Below are positions 1-6,526 of a stretch of 6,526 bases of DNA, one piece after another (positions within the stretch are counted from its first letter, which is position 1; the number at the start of each line of letters is the position of its first letter). Source of the DNA: an uncultured Collinsella sp. Lineage in GTDB: Bacteria; Actinomycetota; Coriobacteriia; Coriobacteriales; Coriobacteriaceae. Location of the stretch: contig CABUDB010000091.1 of assembly GCA_902490245.1 (NCBI GenBank), positions 1-6,526 on the forward strand, written 5' to 3'. The notes under the pieces were generated by a model. It was not told where the DNA came from and did no database searches. It was given only the letters and a program-made list of their open reading frames with translations. The translations under genes were made by a program, and so were the position numbers.

Positions 1-173
1 AGAAACCGTCTCCCCGGCAGCAGAAGCCCCGAAAGCGAGAAGACGGAAGACCGCATACCAACGTGTGGTGAAGAACGGAAGAAGCCGGTAGTGCAAGCCG
101 ATAATTCAAGAATTCAATAAGCAGCGGTGTGAGAGAGCGCCGCATTACACGTAACTAGGAGCGTGGTTACACA
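1..173 (+). other. Purine-rich leader upstream of pflB
   Basis: No coding region is supported here. The stretch is rich in GAAG/GGAA-type purine runs. Two modest inverted repeats are visible: CCGTC at 6-10 with GACGG at 42-46, and GCGGTG at 124-129 with CGCCGC at 138-143 (one G-U pair, 8-base loop), the latter ending 13 bases before the Shine-Dalgarno of pflB. AATTCAA occurs twice (103-109 and 111-117). A GATAAT at 100-105 could be a -10 box but has no convincing -35 partner. It is probably the 5' untranslated region of the pfl transcript, with the promoter at or beyond the left edge. This is inference. Confidence 0.4.
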
Positions 174-2225
<2,052 letters not shown>

Positions 2226-2226
2226 C

Positions 2227-2251
2227 TATTGTTAGTGCTATACTAACAATA
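2227..2251 (+). promoter_or_regulatory. Perfect 10-bp inverted repeat enclosing an extended -10-like box
   Basis: The arms TATTGTTAGT (2227-2236) and ACTAACAATA (2242-2251) are perfectly complementary around a 5-base centre, starting one base after the pflB stop codon. The centre reads TGCTATACT (2236-2244), which fits an extended -10 promoter element (TGn then TATACT), so transcription could start near 2251 and make the glycyl-radical subunit alone. The inner half-sites TTGTTA and TAACAA resemble those of the redox repressor Rex, but they are separated by 9 bases instead of the usual 6, so Rex is only a suggestion. The same bases could instead form an A/T-rich RNA hairpin that protects the pflB 3' end. 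Confidence 0.45.
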
Positions 2252-2267
2252 ACGATTACTGATTAGT

Positions 2268-2287
2268 GCGCCGGTTTTGGTCGGCGC
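2268..2287 (+). other. GC hairpin ahead of the grcA-like ribosome binding site
   Basis: GCGCCG (2268-2273) can pair with CGGCGC (2282-2287) across an 8-base loop. No T-run follows, so it is unlikely to terminate transcription. It ends 9 bases before the strong GAAGGAG ribosome binding site at 2297-2303. It may influence translation or protect a processed 5' end of the downstream cistron. This is inferred from position only. Confidence 0.4.
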
Positions 2288-2310
2288 CTATCAATCGAAG
2301 GAGACACATT

Positions 2311-2562
2311 ATGAAGGTTTCTGAAGTTTCCGAGACTCAGGCCGATAACCTGGTCCACATGCTCGACGCTTACGCCGAGAAGGGTGGCCACCACCTGAAC
2401 ATCAACGTCTTCAACCGTGAGACGCTGCTCGACGCTCAGGCTCACCCCGAGAAGTACCCGCAGCTGACCATCCGCGTTTCCGGCTACGCCGTGAACTTCC
2501 ACACGCTCACCAAGGAGCAGCAGGACGAGGTCATTTCGCGTACCTTCCACAACAAGTTCTAA
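2311..2562 (+). CDS. grcA: Stand-alone glycyl-radical domain subunit of PFL (GrcA/YfiD-like)
   Basis: This 83-residue protein corresponds to the C-terminal glycyl-radical domain missing from the upstream PFL chain. Visible in order: an N-terminal stretch of about 25 residues with [16 protein letters not shown], then [35 protein letters not shown] and [14 protein letters not shown] at the C-terminus. The radical site is G58 in RVSGYAVNF (G734 of E. coli PflB). E. coli YfiD/GrcA has the same domain but a longer, unrelated N-terminus (127 residues) and works as a spare part for oxygen-damaged PFL. Here the adjacent pflB has no such domain of its own, so this protein is probably an obligate subunit. 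GAAGGAG (2297-2303) lies 7 bases before the ATG. An upstream in-frame GTG at 2266 is less likely. Codon bias matches pflB. Activation should be by PflA (4043-4861). Confidence 0.93.
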   Translation: MKVSEVSETQADNLVHMLDAYAEKGGHHLNINVFNRETLLDAQAHPEKYPQLTIRVSGYAVNFHTLTKEQQDEVISRTFHNKF

Positions 2563-2737
2563 AGGGATTTAACTCCCGCAGGATCGCCGGGGCTGTTTGG
2601 GCTACCTCCCAAAACGTCCTCGGACATGCAAGAAGCTCTCGCTGCGCACTTCGTGCGAAGAGGGCTTCTTGCGTCCTGCGGAATATTTTGGGAGGTAGCC
2701 CAAACAGCCCCGGCGGGGTCCTGTGTAGTCACCCTTT
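2561..2737. repeat. Large nested palindromic element with perfect 30-bp arms
   Basis: Bases 2585-2614 are the exact reverse complement of 2686-2715, a perfect 30-bp inverted repeat with arms of mixed composition (for example GGGCTACCTCCC against GGGAGGTAGCCC). Inside, further nested pairing is visible: GGAC 2622-2625 with GTCC 2673-2676, GCAAGAAGC 2628-2636 with GCTTCTTGC 2664-2672, and CGCAC 2645-2649 with GTGCG 2653-2657 around a TTC loop. Outside, pairing continues imperfectly through AGGA/TCCT to AAAGGG (2561-2566) and CCCTTT (2732-2737). The element begins at the grcA-like stop codon. I see no ORF in it and no clear target-site duplication. It could be a MITE-like or REP-like repeat, or a stable 3' RNA structure ending the pfl transcript. 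The structure is certain; its function is unknown. Confidence 0.85.
2628..2672 (+). terminator. Candidate terminator core within the large palindrome
   Basis: GCAAGAAGC (2628-2636) pairs with GCTTCTTGC (2664-2672). An inner CTC/GAG match and a tight CGCAC-TTC-GTGCG apex complete the fold. The shape resembles an intrinsic terminator placed just after the last pfl cistron, but only a short T-rich stretch (CTTCTT) lies in the right arm and no U-tract follows. Termination here is therefore uncertain. Confidence 0.35.
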
Positions 2738-2781
2738 AGGCGGAACTCTCCTAATGGGTTGAGCGTTCTGGATACTTGCTT

Positions 2782-2811
2782 GCTACCGTTTATCGCGTAT
2801 AGCTACCGTTT
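2782..2811 (+). promoter_or_regulatory. Paired direct repeats, possible activator site upstream of degV
   Basis: GCTACCGTTT occurs at 2782-2791 and again at 2802-2811, exactly 20 bases apart, so both copies face the same side of the helix. They lie about 35-60 bases upstream of a possible -10 box (2844-2849), the usual position for an activator dimer or pair of dimers. ACCGTTT also occurs at 3961-3967 upstream of pflA. The regulator is unknown. The rest of 2738-2843 shows nothing else I can name. Confidence 0.4.
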
Positions 2812-2841
2812 GCGGAATAAGTAACACTCCTTAATAAACCG

Positions 2842-2849
2842 TGTAGAAT
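2842..2849 (+). promoter_or_regulatory. Possible -10 box for the degV transcript
   Basis: TG followed directly by TAGAAT (2844-2849) is one base from the TATAAT consensus. No good TTGACA-like -35 is found 16-18 bases upstream, which would fit an activator-dependent promoter given the direct repeats at 2782-2811. Transcription would begin near 2856 and give a leader of about 145 bases before the DegV start. TAGAAT also appears upstream of pflA at 3987-3992. Confidence 0.35.
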
Positions 2850-2870
2850 CTCAGATAAGCACGGAGTTTT

Positions 2871-2949
2871 CCAGGGAGACGCTGTCCTTTGTTGTGTGCA
2901 AGGGGCGGCGTCTCTTTGGCGCTTGGAGGCCGTTCTGCAGCAGGACGGC
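2871..2949 (+). ncRNA. Structured 5' leader of the degV-family gene
   Basis: Two strong consecutive stem-loops can form in the + strand RNA. In the first, 2871-2889 pairs continuously with 2901-2919 (19 pairs including several G-U, with GAGACGC/GCGTCTC at its heart and an 11-base loop). In the second, 2929-2937 pairs with 2941-2949 (9 pairs, CAG triloop). A weaker GACGT 2951-2955 / ACGTC 2977-2981 pairing follows before the start codon. I do not recognise a known riboswitch or T-box signature. The many G-U pairs in the first stem suggest RNA rather than DNA palindromy. It may be a cis-regulatory leader or a small RNA; function unknown. Confidence 0.45.
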
Positions 2950-3000
2950 GGACGTGCGTCACATATTGAAAAGCCAACGTCGAGATGGGTCGTGATGATA

Positions 3001-3855
3001 ATGGGCAAGTACGTAATCGTGGTTGAGTCTGGGTCGGATGTGACGCCGGAGCTCTGCGAACGCTACGGCATCGTGCGCGTGCCCATGCATGTCACGATTG
3101 GTGACGAGACCGTTGAAGACGGCTCGATCGACCCGCTTGAGATTTACTCGCGCTGCAACGAGTTTGGCGTGATGCCCAAGACGAGCGGCTGCGCGCCGGC
3201 GGATTTTGCACATGTGTACGATCGCATCCACGCCGAGCAGCCCGATGCGACCATTCTGCATCTTGCGTATTCCGAGGTTACGACCTGCTCGCATCAGTCG
3301 TCGAAGATTGCGGCAAAGGGCCGCGATTACGTCTTCTCCATGGATACGCGCTTTGTGTCGGTGGGCCAGTCGCTTGTCGCCGTTGAGACCGCCAAGTATA
3401 TCGAAGCTCATCCGGATGCCACCGTCGACGAGATTTTCGCCTTTACCAATTCCGTTATGGACCGCGTGCTGTTGGGCTTTGTTCCTACCGACCTTGCCTT
3501 CCTTAAGGCCGGCGGTCGTTTGTCCGACGTGGCATTCCTCGGTGCCCATCTGCTCAAGATTAAACCTTGCATTGAGGTAACGGGTGGCAAATTCGTGGCG
3601 ACCAAGAAGCTCCGCGGCTCTATGCTCAAATGCGCCCGTGCCTTTATTGACCACATGGTTGCGAAGGGCGATATTGATTACTCGCACATTGGTTTGGCGT
3701 ATTCAGTGGGCCTTTCCGAGGAGCTGCGCGACGATATGGAAGTCTATGCGCACGACCTGGGCTTTAAAGACGTTACCTGGACTCAGGTCGGCGGCGTCAT
3801 CTCGAGCCACTGCGGCCCGACCGCCTTTGGCGCGGTGCTTACGCTCAAGGCGTAG
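3001..3855 (+). CDS. DegV-family fatty-acid-binding protein
   Basis: A 284-residue DegV-fold protein of the usual family length. Family members bind a long-chain fatty acid in a cleft, and FakB-type members present it to the kinase FakA. Recognisable pieces in order: VVESGSDVTPEL near the N-terminus, MPKTSGCAPADF, VPTDLAFLKAGGRLS, LLKIKPCIEV, KKLRGS and the C-terminal SSHCGPTAFGAVL. Departures from the usual pattern are VESGSD in place of (T)DSTSD, EVTTCSHQSS in place of the common SGT-containing loop, and HCGPT in place of HTGPG, so ligand and partner cannot be assigned. No FakA gene is visible here. ATG 3001 gives the typical MGKYVIVV start. ATG 2995 is in frame and nearly as good, and neither has a strong Shine-Dalgarno. 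A GTG at 2896 would place coding sequence inside the leader hairpin and is disfavoured. The gene has its own leader and terminator. Confidence 0.88.
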   Translation: MGKYVIVVESGSDVTPELCERYGIVRVPMHVTIGDETVEDGSIDPLEIYSRCNEFGVMPKTSGCAPADFAHVYDRIHAEQPDATILHLAYSEVTTCSHQSSKIAAKGRDYVFSMDTRFVSVGQSLVAVETAKYIEAHPDATVDEIFAFTNSVMDRVLLGFVPTDLAFLKAGGRLSDVAFLGAHLLKIKPCIEVTGGKFVATKKLRGSMLKCARAFIDHMVAKGDIDYSHIGLAYSVGLSEELRDDMEVYAHDLGFKDVTWTQVGGVISSHCGPTAFGAVLTLKA

Positions 3856-3886
3856 GGCCTGGCGTCTATCGATTTCTATTGCTTCG

Positions 3887-3923
3887 GCGGCGAGCGGGTT
3901 GTGACAACCTTCCCGCCGCTTTT
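3887..3923 (+). terminator. Rho-independent terminator after the degV-family gene
   Basis: GCGGCG (3887-3892) pairs with CGCCGC (3914-3919), and an inner GGTTG/CAACC stem closes around a TGA loop. TTTT (3920-3923) follows immediately. The position 31 bases after the stop codon fits an intrinsic terminator separating degV from pflA. Confidence 0.75.
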
Positions 3924-3960
3924 GCGTGGAATCAAATAGGACGATCTAATTGACCGCTAA

Positions 3961-3992
3961 ACCGTTTCGCCATCAGGTGTATGGGCTAGAAT
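3961..3992 (+). promoter_or_regulatory. Possible pflA promoter region
   Basis: TAGAAT at 3987-3992 is a reasonable -10 box, with transcription expected near 3999 and a ~44-base leader. The -35 zone holds ACCGTTT (3961-3967), the motif also found twice upstream of degV, instead of a TTGACA. Because a terminator precedes it, pflA needs its own promoter, and this is the best candidate. Confidence 0.35.
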
Positions 3993-4042
3993 GGCTCTGG
4001 CATTTTAATTGACAAAAACCAAAGAGAGGCAAGGTTGCGGGA

Positions 4043-4861
4043 ATGGCTGAGATGACGCTTGAGGGTGTGGATGCTCATCCCGAGGACTCTGCGTATGCCC
4101 TGGGTCGCGTGCATTCGATCGAGACGATGGGAACGGTCGACGGACCCGGCATCCGCTTTGTGGTGTTTGTTCAGGGCTGTCCCATGCGCTGCGCGTATTG
4201 CCACAATCCCGATACCTGGTCTGTTAACGGCGGCACGATGGTGACCGTCGAGCATCTCATGGACGAGTTCCAGAGCAACCATGAGTTTTACCGTAGCGGC
4301 GGCATTACCGTTTCGGGCGGCGAACCGCTCCTGCAGCCCGAGTTTTTGGCCGACCTGTTCCGCGTGATGCACAACAACCCCGATGGCCGCGTACACACCT
4401 GCCTAGACAGCTGTGGCTATGCATTTGATCCCAAGCATCCGGAGAAGTTCGATGCTGTTCTCAACGAGACCGATATGGTGCTGCTCGACATCAAGCATGC
4501 CGATCCGGTTGAGCATAAAAAGCTGACCGGCTGCGATCCTGCGCGCATCCTGGCGTTTGGCGATGAGCTTGCCCGTCGCAAGATTAAGGTTGTTATTCGC
4601 CACGTGGTGGTGCCGGGCATTACCGACACGGTGGAGGAGTGCGAGAAGCTCGGTCGCCTGATCGCTCCATGGCACAACGTGGTGGGCTTGGAAATGCTGC
4701 CGTATCACACGATGGGTGTCGTCAAGTATGAGCAGCTGGGGATTCCCTATAAGCTTGAGGGCGTGCCCCAGATGGATACCGCGCGCATGCCCGAGCTGCG
4801 CAACGCAGTCATGACGGGCATGAAAAAGCGCCGTGCGGAACTCAAAAACGCCATCGGCTAG
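4043..4861 (+). CDS. pflA: Pyruvate formate-lyase activating enzyme (radical SAM)
   Basis: This iron-sulfur enzyme cleaves S-adenosylmethionine and abstracts hydrogen from the PFL glycine, here G58 of the small subunit at 2311-2562. It shows IETMGTVDGPGIRFVVFVQGC, the CxxxCxxC cluster motif (C46, C50, C53 in CPMRCAYCHN), the SAM-binding GGE motif (SGGEP, 91-95), HTCLDSCGY, DMVLLDIKH, the VVIRHVVVPG strand and EMLPYHTMG near the C-terminus. At 272 residues it is longer than E. coli PflA (246), mainly from an extra N-terminal stretch of about 20 residues before GRVHSIE. ATG 4043 is preceded by AAGG at 4031-4034 (8-base spacing) and a purine-rich GAGAGG further up. It is separated from pflB by the degV transcription unit, so enzyme and activase are probably controlled independently. 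Confidence 0.95.
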   Translation: MAEMTLEGVDAHPEDSAYALGRVHSIETMGTVDGPGIRFVVFVQGCPMRCAYCHNPDTWSVNGGTMVTVEHLMDEFQSNHEFYRSGGITVSGGEPLLQPEFLADLFRVMHNNPDGRVHTCLDSCGYAFDPKHPEKFDAVLNETDMVLLDIKHADPVEHKKLTGCDPARILAFGDELARRKIKVVIRHVVVPGITDTVEECEKLGRLIAPWHNVVGLEMLPYHTMGVVKYEQLGIPYKLEGVPQMDTARMPELRNAVMTGMKKRRAELKNAIG

Positions 4862-4863
4862 CA

Positions 4864-4907
4864 GGGCACTCATTGGGGACAGACTTAAATGAGTGCCCCC
4901 CGGGCAC
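4864..4907. repeat. REP-like palindrome after pflA
   Basis: GGGCACTCATT (4864-4874) is perfectly complementary to AATGAGTGCCC (4888-4898) around a 13-base loop GGGGACAGACTTA. A second GGGCAC at 4902-4907 competes for GTGCCC (4893-4898), so two alternative hairpins are possible. From memory, loops of the GGGGACAGAC type recur in REP-like repeats linked to RAYT/IS200-like transposases, but none is present here and I cannot confirm copy number. It may also act as a 3' end of pflA, although no T-run follows. Confidence 0.6.
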
Positions 4908-4934
4908 CTAGTTGATTGCTAAGGAGCCCCGTCA

Positions 4935-5001
4935 AGTTGCGGTGGAATAGTTCTTGTTTTTCGGCTTATGCCGCCCAAACAGGAACTATTTCACCGCAAC
5001 T
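4935..5001. repeat. Long near-perfect hairpin element between pflA and the small ORF
   Basis: Bases 4935-4959 pair with 4977-5001 over 25 positions, broken only by G-U wobbles (for example 4945 with 4991 and 4954 with 4982). An inner CGGC (4962-4965) / GCCG (4970-4973) stem with a TTAT loop caps the structure. TTTT at 5005-5008 lies just beyond the right arm, so on the + strand it could terminate pflA transcription. The length and near-perfection are more than an ordinary terminator needs and suggest a dispersed palindromic repeat. Copy number is untested. Confidence 0.7.
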
Positions 5002-5104
5002 GCGTTTTGGGCAAAGATGCGCAACGGAATCGGTGTTTTTGCATAGAAACGCCTGCTTATTGTTTAGAGACACCTTAAACGCGACTGAATATCTTTGGAA
5101 AGAA

Positions 5105-5239
5105 ATGCCTGCTATCGACATCGATGGCCGTACCTATGTCATGAGCGCCATGACATCGATGCCGTGGAGCGACCACTCGAGCGAGGTTACGGCCGCGATT
5201 GCAAAGGCGCTGTTTGATACGCGAGCTGCACTGGCTTAG
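5105..5239 (+). CDS. Possible 44-residue small protein of unknown function
   Basis: An ATG-to-TAG reading of 44 codons, MPAIDIDGRTYVMSAM followed by TSMPWSDHSSEVTAAIAKALFDTRAALA in two halves. The second half has codon choices like neighbouring genes and a plausible amphipathic C-terminal helix (EVTAAIAKALFDTR). No transmembrane segment or signal peptide is visible. GGAAAG at 5097-5102 is too close to the ATG (2-4 bases) to be a good ribosome binding site. The frame stays open upstream to about 4916, but that part runs through the hairpin element and does not look coding. It could be a genuine small gene or the 3' remnant of a longer gene. I do not recognise it. Confidence 0.4.
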   Translation: MPAIDIDGRTYVMSAMTSMPWSDHSSEVTAAIAKALFDTRAALA

Positions 5240-5317
5240 CGTGTTCGTTTGGCGAGGTCAAACAAAATGCTGGTACCATACCGTGGTTGAGAATTTCGTA
5301 TAGGTTTGGGGAATGGT

Positions 5318-6058
5318 ATGGCTACCATCGCGATTATCGGTGCGCTCGAAAAAGAGATCATGCAGATTAAGGAAGAGCTGAGCGACGTTTGCGAGGCGCG
5401 GGAAGCAGGCTTGACCGTTGTAAGCGGCGAGCTCGACGGTCTGACAGTTGTCGCCACAACGGCGGGCATGGGCACGGTGAACGCCGCCGCTGCAACACAG
5501 CACCTCATTAGCAAGTATGCTCCGCAGGCTGTTGTGTTTTCGGGTATCGCGGGCGGTTTGAACCCCAAGCTCCATATCGACGACGTGGTCATTGGCAAAC
5601 GCCTGCGCTATCTGGATACCGATACCGCGCTTATCGCCGAGTCCGCACCGGGGCTCGAGGAGTTTGGCTCGACGCCTGCGCTGGTCGATATTGCCGCCGA
5701 TGTGCTTGCTGAGCGTGGGTTTGTTGACGCTTCGACAAATGCAGTCGCTTCGAACGAGGGCACCAAGCAGTTCCTGGTTGGCACGATTGCCACGGGTAAC
5801 CGCTTTGTGACGGGCGCCGTCATGCGCAACGACGCTATCGAGGCGACGCATGCCGATTGTGTCGGCATGGAGGGCGCGGCAATTGCCCATGTCGCAACCA
5901 AAAATGGTGTCGATTGCCTGGTGTTGCGCGCTATCAGCGATAATTGTGACGAGGCGTACGATGCAATTTGCGAGCGCGAGTTCGATCTGTTCGAGTACGC
6001 GCGTGTCGCAAGTGACATCACGCTCGATATCGTCCGCCGCATTGCCGCTGCGCAATAG
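5318..6058 (+). CDS. mtnN: 5'-methylthioadenosine/S-adenosylhomocysteine nucleosidase
   Basis: A 246-residue nucleosidase that removes adenine from methylthioadenosine, S-adenosylhomocysteine and 5'-deoxyadenosine in the cytoplasm, supporting methyl recycling and radical-SAM turnover. The start MATIAIIGALEKEI matches the family opening IGIIGAMEEEV, with E13 as the counterpart of catalytic E12 of E. coli. The nucleoside-binding segment VVFSGIAGGLNPKLHIDDVV, the GMEGAA motif with E185 (E174 in E. coli) and RAISDNCDE with D208 (D197) are all present, so it should be active. E. coli MtnN has 232 residues. ATG 5318 has GGGGA at 5308-5312 with about 6 bases spacing; an in-frame TTG at 5306 is less likely. 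EngB follows 38 bases later, probably in one transcript. Confidence 0.93.
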   Translation: MATIAIIGALEKEIMQIKEELSDVCEAREAGLTVVSGELDGLTVVATTAGMGTVNAAAATQHLISKYAPQAVVFSGIAGGLNPKLHIDDVVIGKRLRYLDTDTALIAESAPGLEEFGSTPALVDIAADVLAERGFVDASTNAVASNEGTKQFLVGTIATGNRFVTGAVMRNDAIEATHADCVGMEGAAIAHVATKNGVDCLVLRAISDNCDEAYDAICEREFDLFEYARVASDITLDIVRRIAAAQ

Positions 6059-6096
6059 CGCGTCTGTTTGTAAGAACCTACGACCAAGGAGTGTCC

Positions 6097-6526
6097 ATGG
6101 CCGATTCCATTAACTACCAGCTTGCCAAGTTCGTCGCCAGCTACGGCAAGGTTTCGCAGATTCCCGAGTCCACTTGCCCCGAGGTGAGCTTTGTCGGCCG
6201 CTCCAACGTGGGCAAGTCGTCGATTATGAACAAGCTCTTTGGCCGCAAGAACCTGGTCAAGGTTTCCAGCACGCCGGGCAAGACGAGCAACATCAACTTC
6301 TTTGAGGCCGACGACGTGCACTTTGTCGACCTGCCGGGTTACGGTTTCGCCCGCCGTTCCAAGGCCGAGCGCGACCGTTGGGCCGAGCTCATCGGCGACT
6401 TCTTTGACTCCGAGCGCAGCTTTAACTTGGTCGTCTCGCTGGTGGATATTCGTCACGACCCCAGCAAGCTCGGGTCTGTGATTTTCCGTTTGATGGTCTT
6501 GATGGCCTCGGTCTGGTCGATGGCCT
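6097..6526 (+). CDS. engB: EngB/YsxC-type ribosome biogenesis GTPase, 5' part, runs off the window
   Basis: This is the N-terminal part of an essential GTPase used in late assembly of the large ribosomal subunit. It shows the P-loop GRSNVGKS (34-41), the G2 region SSTPGKTSNINFF (57-69), the G3 motif DLPGYG (78-83), KAERDRW and VVSLVDIRHDPSKL (ending at residue 125, base 6471). The G4 (TKAD) and later parts are not in the window. From base 6472 the frame stays open, but the reading GSVIFRLMVLMASVWSMA lacks the expected D..M..FL helix, so the last ~55 bases may be rearranged, frameshifted or an assembly artefact. AAGGAG at 6086-6091 precedes the ATG by 5 bases, a strong site. The close spacing to mtnN suggests co-transcription. 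Confidence 0.88.
   Translation, partial: MADSINYQLAKFVASYGKVSQIPESTCPEVSFVGRSNVGKSSIMNKLFGRKNLVKVSSTPGKTSNINFFEADDVHFVDLPGYGFARRSKAERDRWAELIGDFFDSERSFNLVVSLVDIRHDPSKLGSVIFRLMVLMASVWSMA

Noticed and set aside
2896..3000. Extended N-terminus of the DegV protein from the GTG at 2896
   Set aside because: The extra 35 residues have no family counterpart and would be encoded within the leader hairpins. The normal family start begins at ATG 3001 (or 2995).
4009..4014. Perfect TTGACA as the -35 box of pflA
   Set aside because: No -10-like sequence occurs 16-18 bases downstream. TAGAAT at 3987-3992 is the better promoter clue.
4916..5104. N-terminal extension of the small ORF back to a TTG at 4916
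   Set aside because: The extension runs through the 25-bp hairpin arms and shows no coding-like codon use.

Overview
The window reads as chromosome of an anaerobic, moderately high-GC Gram-positive gut bacterium. A Coriobacteriia member such as Collinsella is my best guess. This rests on codon style (strong GAG/AAG/CGC/ATC preference in the most expressed genes), the fermentative gene content and general resemblance, not on a database match. All genes I can support lie on the + strand.

Layout: a purine-rich leader (1-173); pflB (174-2225), a pyruvate formate-lyase that stops just before the glycyl-radical domain; an 85-base gap with a perfect 10-bp inverted repeat enclosing an extended -10-like sequence, then a short GC hairpin; a separate 83-residue gene (2311-2562) carrying the missing glycyl-radical domain; and a large nested palindrome with perfect 30-bp arms (about 2561-2737). 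A gene-free stretch with paired direct repeats, a possible promoter and a strongly folded leader follows, then a DegV-family gene (3001-3855) with a rho-independent terminator. Next are pflA, the radical-SAM PFL activase (4043-4861), two more palindromic elements (4864-4907 and 4935-5001), a possible 44-codon ORF (5105-5239), an MTA/SAH nucleosidase gene (5318-6058) and the start of engB (6097 to the window edge).

How they work together: PFL turns pyruvate and CoA into acetyl-CoA and formate under anaerobic conditions. PflA uses SAM to place the radical on a glycine, which here sits on a separate small polypeptide. Each activation releases 5'-deoxyadenosine, which the downstream nucleosidase family can hydrolyse. 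The main observation is the two-gene PFL: the oxygen-sensitive glycine is on a small, separately translated and possibly separately transcribed subunit that could be replaced without remaking the large catalytic chain. Second-tier observations are the unexplained palindromes and the last ~55 bases, where the engB reading stops resembling its family.
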